Assembly (NCBI GenBank): GCA_049302755.1
Contig: JBAQMK010000002.1
Location: 186,001-250,000 of the forward strand
Direction: 5' to 3'
DNA from: UBA2211 sp049302755
GTDB lineage: Bacteria > Patescibacteriota > Minisyncoccia > Minisyncoccales > Minisyncoccaceae
Length of the DNA stretch: 64,000 bases
Numbering within the stretch: the stretch's first letter is position 1; every line of letters begins with the position of its first letter. Below, one piece after another: positions 49,431-57,461 of the stretch. Under the pieces are notes generated by a model. It was not told the origin of the DNA. It worked only from the letters and a program-made list of their open reading frames with translations, and searched no databases. The position numbers and the translations under genes were made by a program.

Positions 49431-50138
49431 ATGACAATAGGAGGATTGCAAAAAGTTACTTTGGTTGATTACCCGGGCAAGCTCGCTTGCACGATTTTTC
49501 TCTCGGGCTGTAATTTCCGTTGCCCTTTTTGTTATTCTAAAGAACTTGTTTTAGATCAAGAAATTAAAAATCATCCGCAAATATCAGAAGATTATATATT
49601 TGATTTTTTAAACGAGAAAAAGGGATTACTTGATGGATGTGTGATTTGCGGAGGAGAGCCGACAATTCACGGAGAATCTTTGATTGAATTTTTGAGAAAG
49701 ATAAATAAGATGGGATTCTTAATCAAACTTGATACTAATGGTACTAATCCAGATATGATTAAAAGATTGATTGATGAAAAACTAGTTGATTATATCGCCA
49801 TGGATATTAAGGCTCCATTGATAAAAGAAAAATACGAGACAGCCTGCGGAATGGTTACTGATATTTCAAAAATCAGAGAGTCGATTTCAATAATTAAAGA
49901 TTCGGGAGTTGACTACGAATTCAGAACAACGGTTGTTCCGGGAATCCATACAGAAAAAGATATTATTAGAATTGCTAATGATATCGCTCCGGATAATAAA
50001 TATTTCGTCCAAAGATTCAGGGGAGAAAAAGGAACACTTGATCCAAAATTTGAAGCGGTTCTTCCTTTTCCCGATGAATTTTATAAAAATATAGAAAAGG
50101 AGGTTAAAGATTTCTTTACTATTTTTAGGATAAGATAA
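49431..50138 (+). CDS. nrdG: Anaerobic ribonucleotide reductase activating protein
   Basis: A 235-residue radical SAM activase. The cluster motif is CNFRCPFC (C-x3-C-x2-C), after TLVDYPGKLACTIFLSG, and CGGEPTIHG is the SAM-binding GGE region. It makes the glycyl radical on NrdD and, if the small protein works as proposed, on that as well. I chose the ATG at 49431: the longer frame from 49311 would overlap the small gene and read through the terminator. The stop codon shares one base with the rhomboid start. Confidence 0.92.
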   Translation: MTIGGLQKVTLVDYPGKLACTIFLSGCNFRCPFCYSKELVLDQEIKNHPQISEDYIFDFLNEKKGLLDGCVICGGEPTIHGESLIEFLRKINKMGFLIKLDTNGTNPDMIKRLIDEKLVDYIAMDIKAPLIKEKYETACGMVTDISKIRESISIIKDSGVDYEFRTTVVPGIHTEKDIIRIANDIAPDNKYFVQRFRGEKGTLDPKFEAVLPFPDEFYKNIEKEVKDFFTIFRIR

Positions 50139-50743
50139 TGATACCGTTATATGATAAAAAAAGGATAGGGAATGGTTTTCCCTTAGCAACAGCTTTTTTA
50201 ATTGTAATTAATACAATTTTTTTTCTTTGTACTGTTTCCAATCTTAATCATTATATTGATCTTTTTGGGTTTTCGGCCGGTAAATTATGGGACGGAAGGT
50301 TTTTTACCGTTTTTACTTCCATGTTTTTACACGGCAATGTTTGGCATTTAATCCTTAATATGTGGTTTTTATGGGTTTTTGGAAACAATCTGGAATCGCG
50401 TTTGGGTAGAATTAAATTTCTTGGCTTTTATTTCCTTTGCGGCGTTGGTGGGGCTATTGTTTATGCTTTGGCCATGTCTGACCCCACTGCCGCGGTTATA
50501 GGGGCGTCAGGGGCTATTTCTGGAGTGTTGGGTGGGTATTTGGTTTGTTTTCCGAAGAATAAAATTAAGACTTTTCTCTTTCTTTTTGTTGCCTCAATTC
50601 CAGCGGTTATTTACATCTTTGTTTGGTTCTTATTACAGCTTTTTTCTACTTCGATTATAGAGACTTCGGTTGCTTATTGGGTCCATATCGGAGGCTTTGT
50701 TTCGGGCATGGCCTTTATTAAAATGTTTAAAAAGGGAAAATGA
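50138..50743 (+). CDS. Rhomboid-family intramembrane serine protease
   Basis: A 201-residue polytopic protein with about six membrane helices. The catalytic serine is in GASGAISG and the histidine in WVHIGGFVSG. HGNVWHLILNMWFLWVFG carries the conserved H-x3-H and N of helix 2. It cleaves membrane proteins within the bilayer; substrates are unknown. It overlaps comEC by 4 nt (ATGA). Confidence 0.93.
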   Translation: MIPLYDKKRIGNGFPLATAFLIVINTIFFLCTVSNLNHYIDLFGFSAGKLWDGRFFTVFTSMFLHGNVWHLILNMWFLWVFGNNLESRLGRIKFLGFYFLCGVGGAIVYALAMSDPTAAVIGASGAISGVLGGYLVCFPKNKIKTFLFLFVASIPAVIYIFVWFLLQLFSTSIIETSVAYWVHIGGFVSGMAFIKMFKKGK

Positions 50744-52182
50744 CGAAGTCCGAATCATTAATTTATTTTTGTTTAAGCTTTGTAGGAGGCATTTGTATTG
50801 CTTCCTTTTTTATTGATTCAGTTATTATTGAAATTATCGGATTAATTATTGGTCTTATCTTAATCGGTGCTTTTTATGAAAACAAAACAGTTGTTATCGT
50901 CGGATTTTGTTTTATGCTTTGTTCTGTTGGAATATTTTGGTTCGGTTTTAATTTATTTGAAATTGAGAATAGTGAATTAATTAAATTTAACGGTAAAGAA
51001 GTTGTTGTCGAAGGAAGAGTTTCTAATGATCCGGAAAGAGGAGCTGAAAAGATGCAAATGACTGTTGATGTTTTTAATGATAAGGAAAAATTAGGAAAGA
51101 TTTTGGTTTTTACCGATAAATATTTTCCAGCTGAATTTGGAGATACGGTAAAGATTAAAGGAATAATTAAGATTCCGGATAAATTTGATGATTTTGATTA
51201 TCGGGGCTATCTGGCTAAGGACGGAATATCGATGATTGTTTCTTTTCCTAAAATAGAAATTATTAAAAGTCAAAATACTTTTATCGGTCGAGTGTATGAT
51301 TTTAAAAAAGAGTTGGGACGGAAAATAAAAGAAAATATTCCTGCTGAATCAAGCCCGATATTGGAAGCGATGATTTTGGGAAACGACCAACTAATGGATA
51401 AAGAATTGAAAGATAAATTAAGTAAGAGCGGTTTGAGTCATGTAATTGCTATCTCTGGTTCGCATATTGTTATTTTTTCCGCCATGCTATTCGAAGTTTT
51501 AATTTTCTTCGGTTTATGGAGAAAGCAAGCTTTGTTAGGTTCCATTATCTTTACCGTCTTATATATCTTCCTGGTCGGAATGCCGGCTTCGGGAGTGAGA
51601 GCGGGAATAATGGTCGGACTCTTGTTCTTGGCTCAGTTGATTTCCCGTCAATCATTTAATTTAAGGACTTTAGTTATAGCCGCTTCAATAATGTTGTTAT
51701 TTAATCCTTTATTGTTAAAGTTTGATTTGGGTTTTCAATTGTCTTTTCTGGCGGTCTTGGGAATCATTTTAATCGCTCCGGTTTTTAATAAATGGTTGGA
51801 TGTTATTTTTAAAGGAAAAATTGCTTGGCTGCGAGAAATTATCGCAATGACTGTTGCCGCTCAATTGTTTACTTTACCTTTGTTGATTTCTTCTTTCGGT
51901 TATTTTTCTTTGGTTTCTTTATTCTCGAATATTATCGTTTTGCCGATTACTCCAATCTTAATGGCTTTAGGAATTTTAGTTCCTTTCTTGGGAGTAATAG
52001 TTGCTCTTCCTTGTTCAATTCTTTTGTCATATTTAATGATTGTAGTAGATATTTCTTCTCGGGCTTCCTTTACGATAATGGAAGTTGATTTGCCTTTTGT
52101 TGTTTTATTGGTTATCTATCTTCCTCTTTTGTATTTGGCTCGCAAGGGGAGGAGAAAACAATTGGAATTTTTAAACGGATAA
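50740..52182 (+). CDS. comEC: ComEC/Rec2 DNA-uptake channel, without the MBL domain
   Basis: A 480-residue membrane protein. After two or three N-terminal helices there is an OB-fold-like part (about 75-175, VVEGRVSNDPE...), then the competence domain with AMILGNDQLM, LSHVIAISGSHIVIFSAML, and VGMPASGVRAGIMVGL. It should form the channel for single-stranded DNA. The metallo-beta-lactamase nuclease domain often fused at the C-terminus is missing. With a short DprA and a pilin-like protein, natural transformation is plausible. Confidence 0.9.
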   Translation: MTKSESLIYFCLSFVGGICIASFFIDSVIIEIIGLIIGLILIGAFYENKTVVIVGFCFMLCSVGIFWFGFNLFEIENSELIKFNGKEVVVEGRVSNDPERGAEKMQMTVDVFNDKEKLGKILVFTDKYFPAEFGDTVKIKGIIKIPDKFDDFDYRGYLAKDGISMIVSFPKIEIIKSQNTFIGRVYDFKKELGRKIKENIPAESSPILEAMILGNDQLMDKELKDKLSKSGLSHVIAISGSHIVIFSAMLFEVLIFFGLWRKQALLGSIIFTVLYIFLVGMPASGVRAGIMVGLLFLAQLISRQSFNLRTLVIAASIMLLFNPLLLKFDLGFQLSFLAVLGIILIAPVFNKWLDVIFKGKIAWLREIIAMTVAAQLFTLPLLISSFGYFSLVSLFSNIIVLPITPILMALGILVPFLGVIVALPCSILLSYLMIVVDISSRASFTIMEVDLPFVVLLVIYLPLLYLARKGRRKQLEFLNG

Positions 52183-52190
52183 TGTATAAT
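52162..52190 (+). promoter_or_regulatory. Promoter for the glycosyltransferase operon
   Basis: TTGGAA (52162-52167), 17 bp, TATAAT (52185-52190), 8 nt before the ATG at 52199. It overlaps the end of comEC. Confidence 0.7.
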
Positions 52191-52198
52191 TTAGTTAT

Positions 52199-53503
52199 AT
52201 GAGTAAGACTGCTTGGATTGTTTCTGTTAATATGGGATACGGGCATCAGCGAACCGCCCATCCTTTGAAATCTTTTGCCGAAGGCAAGGAGATTGTTTGC
52301 GCCAACGATTATCACGGCATTCCTTCGGGAGACAAAAAGATTTGGGAAAGTTCCAGGTTTTTTTATGAATCGATTTCCCGTTTTAAAAAATTTCCTCTAT
52401 TCGGAGAAATATCTTTTTGGTTCTTTGACACCGTTCAGAGAATTAATGATTTTTACAGCAATAAAGATTTATCAATTCCTAATTTTACTCAAAAAAGAAC
52501 TCAAATTTTATTCGGAAGAGGTTGGGGGATGGATTTAATCGAAAGACTAAAGAAGACTAAACCGGTTCCGATAGTTTCTACTTTTTATAATCCGGCTTTC
52601 ATGGCGGAATATTTTAAATACCCCAATGATATTTTTTGCGTTATTTGCGATGCCGATATCAGTCGTAACTGGGCTCCTCTTTCCGGGAAAAAATCAAAGA
52701 TAAAGTATTTTGCTCCTAATAAAAGAGTGGTTCAGAGATTAAAGATGTATGGAGTCAAAAAAGATAATATTATTTTGACCGGTTATCCCTTGCCGATGGA
52801 AAATATCGGAGGAAAGAATATGGAGGTACTGAAAGAAGATTTGAAAAACAGAATCGTTAATCTTGACCCGGTAAAAACATATCGTGAGAAAAAAGATTTT
52901 ATTATTCGTGAAAAGCTCGGCCGTTTGCCCAAGAAGTCAGATCATCCTTTAACGATTATGTTTACCGTCGGCGGAGCGGGGGCACAAAAAGATTTGGGTA
53001 TAAAAATTATCAGAAATTTAAAGAAAATAATATACAACAGAAGGTTGAAAATTATTCTTGTTGCGGGAATTAAAAAAGAGATCGAAACTTATTTTGAAAA
53101 AGAAATTAGAAACGGAGGGTTGGGAGACTTGTTGGGAACTGGAATAGAAATTATCTACGCAAAGAATTTTGAAGAATATTACGATAAGTTTAATTTAGCT
53201 TTAAGAAAAACAGATATTTTATGGACCAAACCGTCGGAACTTTCTTTCTATTCAGCTTTAGGCTTGCCGATTATTATTGCTCCGACCATCGGTTCCCAGG
53301 AAGAATTTAATAAGAGTTGGTTATTGAAATCCGGTTTGGGAATTGAACAAAGAGAAATCGAAAACGTTAAGAATTGGTTTTATGACTATCTTCACTCGGG
53401 ATATTTTGCTCGAATGGCGATGGAAGGTTTCATCAATGGAGAACAAATGGGAACAGTTAAAATTAAAGAAGAAATACAAAAATGTTCTGGCTCACCGCAA
53501 TAA
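52199..53503 (+). CDS. GT-B fold glycosyltransferase-like protein (MGDG synthase/MurG style)
   Basis: A 434-residue protein. The N-terminal VNMGYGHQRTAHPL resembles the GxGHxxAA loop of monogalactosyldiacylglycerol synthases and MurG. Later stretches fit a GT-B fold: APNKRVVQRLKMYGV, TGYPLP, MFTVGGAGAQKDLG, and DILWTKPSELSFYSALGLPIII, the donor-binding region. It probably transfers a sugar to a lipid or wall precursor at the inner membrane face; the acceptor is unknown. It overlaps the EamA-type gene by 22 nt. Confidence 0.7.
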   Translation: MSKTAWIVSVNMGYGHQRTAHPLKSFAEGKEIVCANDYHGIPSGDKKIWESSRFFYESISRFKKFPLFGEISFWFFDTVQRINDFYSNKDLSIPNFTQKRTQILFGRGWGMDLIERLKKTKPVPIVSTFYNPAFMAEYFKYPNDIFCVICDADISRNWAPLSGKKSKIKYFAPNKRVVQRLKMYGVKKDNIILTGYPLPMENIGGKNMEVLKEDLKNRIVNLDPVKTYREKKDFIIREKLGRLPKKSDHPLTIMFTVGGAGAQKDLGIKIIRNLKKIIYNRRLKIILVAGIKKEIETYFEKEIRNGGLGDLLGTGIEIIYAKNFEEYYDKFNLALRKTDILWTKPSELSFYSALGLPIIIAPTIGSQEEFNKSWLLKSGLGIEQREIENVKNWFYDYLHSGYFARMAMEGFINGEQMGTVKIKEEIQKCSGSPQ

Positions 53504-54381
53504 TCTTTTCATATTTATTTTTTGCTTTGGCTTCTTTAGGGGACAAGATTGTCTTATCCGGTCCGTCCAAGCCTAAAACATATACATTTATCGTCGGACT
53601 TTTAAGTCTTATTTCGATACTAATAATTCCTTTTGTTGAATTTGGTTATCCGAGCTTGATTAGTTTAGCTTTTATCATCCTTGAAGCTATTGTTTATATT
53701 GCCGGTCTCTATGCCATGTTCTATGCTTTAGAACATTTTGATGTTTCCAAAGTAATGCCGACCATCGGAGCAACCCAGCCAATCTTTATCGCCCTCTTAT
53801 CTTTTTTCTTTTGGGGATACTACAAGATGGAAGGAAATGAAATTTTAGCTTTTATTATTCTTTTAATAGGAAGTGTTTTAATTTCGATTGACAAGAGTTT
53901 GAAAATTACCAGAAAAAGTTTGGAAATATCTTTAATCACGGCACTTCTTTTTTCTCTCGACTTTATTTTTTCTAAATTTGTTTTTGCCGAGATGTCGTTT
54001 TGGCAAGGCTTTATCTGGATGAGAATTTTCAGTTTTATTTTTGTTTTGGTATTTTTATTTGATAAGAAATTCATAAAAGAATTGAAAGGAGGGAACGGAA
54101 AGTTTAACAAGAAGACAGGAATCGTTTTCTTTACCGCTCAGACATTCGGAGGATTGGCTAATATTCTTCAAAGCTGGGCTATCTTTTTAGTGCCGGTTTC
54201 TTATTTAGCGATAATGAATTCGATGAAAGGAATACAGTATGCTTTTTTGTTTGTTTTGGTTGTCTTAACTTCTTGTTTTTTACCCAAAGTTTTAAAAGAG
54301 GATATGAGTAAAAAGATAATGATGCAAAAAGTCATTTCCATCCTTATTATCGGTTTAGGTTTGGCGGTTTTAGTCCTATAA
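53482..54381 (+). CDS. EamA/DMT-type membrane transporter
   Basis: A 299-residue protein with ten hydrophobic segments in two similar halves, the drug/metabolite transporter layout. The first half includes FDVSKVMPTIGATQPIFIALLSF, typical of EamA domains, and the second LVPVSYLAIMNSMKGIQYAF. The substrate is not evident. Its start lies within the end of the glycosyltransferase gene. A promoter follows within 10 nt of its stop. Confidence 0.8.
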   Translation: MFWLTAIIFSYLFFALASLGDKIVLSGPSKPKTYTFIVGLLSLISILIIPFVEFGYPSLISLAFIILEAIVYIAGLYAMFYALEHFDVSKVMPTIGATQPIFIALLSFFFWGYYKMEGNEILAFIILLIGSVLISIDKSLKITRKSLEISLITALLFSLDFIFSKFVFAEMSFWQGFIWMRIFSFIFVLVFLFDKKFIKELKGGNGKFNKKTGIVFFTAQTFGGLANILQSWAIFLVPVSYLAIMNSMKGIQYAFLFVLVVLTSCFLPKVLKEDMSKKIMMQKVISILIIGLGLAVLVL

Positions 54382-54390
54382 AAACAGGGT

Positions 54391-54419
54391 TTGATTCTTT
54401 AGCTAATTTTTAATATAAT
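54391..54419 (+). promoter_or_regulatory. Promoter for the glycoside hydrolase gene
   Basis: TTGATT (54391-54396), 17 bp, TATAAT (54414-54419). The -10 overlaps the ATG at 54418, so that ATG cannot be in the transcript. The next in-frame ATG, 54430, is 10 nt downstream and fits the leaderless pattern. Confidence 0.7.
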
Positions 54420-54429
54420 GTACTTGCTA

Positions 54430-55422
54430 ATGATTCCATTATTAAAATACATTTTATGGTCCCTTTTGGGACTAGTCGTTCTCTTTGTTGCATATTTTTT
54501 TATTGGTTTTGCCAATCAACCGAAGAATATGACCTGGGGAGTTAATTTTTCGGTCAAACAGACAGATTTTTTAAGATTGGATTCAAAAGAGACATACGTT
54601 GCCATTTTGAATGATTTGGGAGCGAAAAACATTAAAATATCGGTTTATTGGGATTTGATTGAAAAAGAGAAGGGAGTCTATGATTTCAGCGAATTAGACT
54701 GGCAGATGGCTAAGGCAGAAAAGTATAATGCTAATATTATTTTAGCCATCGGAATGAGAGTGCCTCGTTGGCCGGAATGTCATTTGCCAAATTGGGCTCG
54801 TGACCTTGATAAGGAAAAGCAACAAGAGGAAATTATGACGATGCTTAAAAAAATAGTTTTAAGATATAAAACATCTCCGGCTCTTTCAATGTGGCAAGTG
54901 GAAAATGAAGCTTTTCTTAAGTTCGGAGCTTGTCCTTGGGCGGATGAGGAGTTTTTAAAGAAAGAAGTTGCTTTTGTTAAAGCCAATGATCCTGACCATA
55001 AAATTATTGTTACCGATAGTGGAGAATTGTCTTTCTGGATTAAAGCGGCTCAAGTCGGTGGAGATATGGTCGGAGTTACTACCTATGAGAAGGTTTGGCA
55101 GCAACAACTTCGTTCTTACGTTTCTTATCCTCTTCCGAGTGTTTTCTATAACCGTCGAGCCGATATTGTAAAGAATTTTTTCAAGCAGAAGGTGATTGGA
55201 GTGGAATTACAGGCTGAGCCGTGGTGTGCCAATTCAATTATGAATTCATCTTCGGCCGAGCAGGAAAAAACAATGAATTTGAAACAATTTAAAAAGAATG
55301 TGGAATTTGCCAAAAGTACCGGAATCGACACTTTTTATTTCTGGGGAGCCGAGTGGTGGTACTACATGAAGACGATTTATAATAATTCAGAGATTTGGGA
55401 TGAAGCTAAGAAGTTATTTTAG
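54430..55422 (+). CDS. Membrane-anchored clan A glycoside hydrolase
   Basis: A 330-residue protein with an N-terminal membrane anchor (about 6-25) and a TIM-barrel glycosidase. The acid/base glutamate lies in WQVENEAF (the NE motif after strand 4) and the nucleophile is probably Glu in GVELQAEPW. YWDLIEKEKGVYDFSELDW resembles the family 42/5 beta-galactosidase or mannanase opening. It likely acts outside on polysaccharide or the cell's own surface glycan. The start at 54430 follows promoter geometry. It is followed by a GT2 gene. Confidence 0.8.
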   Translation: MIPLLKYILWSLLGLVVLFVAYFFIGFANQPKNMTWGVNFSVKQTDFLRLDSKETYVAILNDLGAKNIKISVYWDLIEKEKGVYDFSELDWQMAKAEKYNANIILAIGMRVPRWPECHLPNWARDLDKEKQQEEIMTMLKKIVLRYKTSPALSMWQVENEAFLKFGACPWADEEFLKKEVAFVKANDPDHKIIVTDSGELSFWIKAAQVGGDMVGVTTYEKVWQQQLRSYVSYPLPSVFYNRRADIVKNFFKQKVIGVELQAEPWCANSIMNSSSAEQEKTMNLKQFKKNVEFAKSTGIDTFYFWGAEWWYYMKTIYNNSEIWDEAKKLF

Positions 55423-55427
55423 TGAAT

Positions 55428-56135
55428 ATGTTAAGCATAATTATACCAACATTAAACGAAGAGAAGAATATTAAAACCTTGCTATCTTTAATTCAGAAAG
55501 GAGGTTTTGATGATTACGAAGTGATCGTTGCTGATGCCGGTTCAACCGACAAGACAGTTGAAATTGCCAGAGGATTCAATTGTATTATTACTAAAGGAGG
55601 ATTGCCGGCCAGAGGAAGAAATAACGGAGCAAAAGTTGCCAAGGGAGACATTCTTTTTTTCCTTGATGCTGATTTAAAACTTGCTCCCAAGAATTTCTTA
55701 AAACAGTCGGCTGAGTATTTCATTAAAAATGATTTAGCGGTCGCTTCTTTTCCTATTTTGCCTCAAAAAAACAATATCTATTTAAATCCTTTCACTTTGA
55801 ATCTTTTTTACAATGTTCCCCAGAAGATATTAAAGAAAGTTTTTCCGATGGGAGCAATGGGAATAATGGTTAAAAAAGATATCTTTGAAAAAGTTAAGGG
55901 ATTTGATGAAAGCATCACTTTAGCTGAAGATCATTATTTTATTCAGCAGGCTGAAAAATTAGGAAAATTCGATATTATTAAAAAGGTCAAAATATATATG
56001 CCTTCGCGGAGATTTGAAAGGGACGGATACTTCAGAACCGTTTTCAAATATCTTTTATGCGGTTTGAATATGGGGTTCTGTCGAGTTCCGGAAAGAAAAA
56101 TTAAGTATGATTTCGGACATTACGATAAGAAGTAA
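55428..56135 (+). CDS. Family 2 glycosyltransferase
   Basis: A 235-residue GT-A enzyme opening MLSIIIPTLNEEKNI, with VIVADAGSTDKTVEIA and DADLKL (the DxD metal motif) and a GFDESITLAEDHYF stretch. It transfers sugars from NDP donors to an unknown acceptor. The ATG at 55428 is chosen; a GTG at 55422, overlapping the upstream stop, is possible. No membrane segments are clear. It precedes the HtrA gene by 12 nt. Confidence 0.9.
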   Translation: MLSIIIPTLNEEKNIKTLLSLIQKGGFDDYEVIVADAGSTDKTVEIARGFNCIITKGGLPARGRNNGAKVAKGDILFFLDADLKLAPKNFLKQSAEYFIKNDLAVASFPILPQKNNIYLNPFTLNLFYNVPQKILKKVFPMGAMGIMVKKDIFEKVKGFDESITLAEDHYFIQQAEKLGKFDIIKKVKIYMPSRRFERDGYFRTVFKYLLCGLNMGFCRVPERKIKYDFGHYDKK

Positions 56136-56147
56136 GTTTTCAAAAAT

Positions 56148-57425
56148 ATGTCAATCTATCAATTACCATCAATTAATTTTCACAAAATAAAAGGACCGGA
56201 GATGAATAAATTATTTCCAGGAAAGATGCCTTTCCCGGGATTATTTTTAATTTTAATTTTTTTAATCGGATTGATTGGGGGAGTATCTTCAAGTTATATT
56301 TTTTATCTTAAACTGAAACAGGAGATTATTAGTGCGGGAGTTCCGATTATTCATTCGGAAAAAGTGGTTGAAAAAGAATATATTCCTCAAACCACTCAGG
56401 AGCAGAAAGTAATCGATGTGGTTAAGGAAAATTCTCCTTCGGTTGTTTCCGTCGTTATTATGAAAGAAGTCGCTGTTTACGAACAGCAGTATATAGATCT
56501 TTTCGGAGACGGGTTTTTAACCATTCCTCAGCAGAAACAGGCCGGAACCGAGAAGCAGCAGGTGGGAGCGGGAACCGGATTCATTGTTTCTGAAGATGGA
56601 TTGGTTTTAACTAATAAACACGTTGTTGCCGATGATAAAGCTGAATACATAGTTGTGATGAGCGATAATAACGAATATCCGGCTAAGGTTTTAGCTAAAG
56701 ATCCGGTTCAAGATTTAGCAATCATGAAAATACAGGGGAATAATAAATTTAAGGCTTTGACACTTGGTTCTTCCGATGATGTTCAGATTGGTCAAAGTGT
56801 TATTGCTATCGGTAATGCTTTGGGAGAATACCAGAATACGGTTTCAGTAGGAGTAATTTCCGGTTTGGGCAGAACAGTGATTGCTTCGGGAGAAACAATC
56901 GGAACGGAAACATTAGAAGACATTATTCAGACTGATGCGGCGATTAATAAAGGAAATTCAGGTGGTCCGCTTTTAAATTTAAAAGGTGAAGTTATCGGAA
57001 TTAATACGGCCATTTCTTCCTCTGGTCAGAATATTTCTTTTGCTATTTCAATTAATAAAGCTAAAAAAGATATTGAGCAGGTTAAGGGTTCCGGAAAAAT
57101 ATCGTATCCATATCTGGGGGTCAGATATATATTGATAAATAAAAAATACGCGGAAGAGAAAGAATTATTGGTTGATTACGGAGCTTTGATTAGCAAAGGA
57201 ACTGATTCCAGTGATCCGGCGATTGTTTCTGGTTCTCCGGCCGAAAAAGCCGGATTGAAAGAGGAGGATATTATTCTAGAAATGGGCGGGGAAAAGATAA
57301 CAACAGATAATCCTTTATCTAAGATTATTTCCAGATATGACCCGTATACTTCGGTTGATTTAAAGGTGTTGAGAAACAAAGAAGAAGTCATAATTACGGT
57401 TATTTTGGGAGAATGGAAGCAATAG
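56148..57425 (+). CDS. HtrA/DegP-like serine protease with PDZ domain
   Basis: A 425-residue S1C protease with a membrane anchor (about 26-50). The catalytic triad is His in LTNKHVV, Asp in DLAIMKI, and Ser in NKGNSGGPL. A C-terminal PDZ domain contains GSPAEKAGLKEEDIILEMGG. It should act outside the membrane, degrading or sensing misfolded exported proteins. It precedes dnaG, with a 35-nt gap. Confidence 0.94.
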   Translation: MSIYQLPSINFHKIKGPEMNKLFPGKMPFPGLFLILIFLIGLIGGVSSSYIFYLKLKQEIISAGVPIIHSEKVVEKEYIPQTTQEQKVIDVVKENSPSVVSVVIMKEVAVYEQQYIDLFGDGFLTIPQQKQAGTEKQQVGAGTGFIVSEDGLVLTNKHVVADDKAEYIVVMSDNNEYPAKVLAKDPVQDLAIMKIQGNNKFKALTLGSSDDVQIGQSVIAIGNALGEYQNTVSVGVISGLGRTVIASGETIGTETLEDIIQTDAAINKGNSGGPLLNLKGEVIGINTAISSSGQNISFAISINKAKKDIEQVKGSGKISYPYLGVRYILINKKYAEEKELLVDYGALISKGTDSSDPAIVSGSPAEKAGLKEEDIILEMGGEKITTDNPLSKIISRYDPYTSVDLKVLRNKEEVIITVILGEWKQ

Positions 57426-57445
57426 CGTTTTTACTTGGTTTGTGT

Positions 57446-57461
57446 TAGTATTTTAATACTA
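57446..57461 (+). promoter_or_regulatory. Palindrome and possible -10 box at the dnaG start
   Basis: TAGTATT-TT-AATACTA (57446-57461) runs into the dnaG ATG. The left arm resembles a -10 (TAGTAT) at the leaderless spacing, but no good -35 is seen. Confidence 0.35.
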
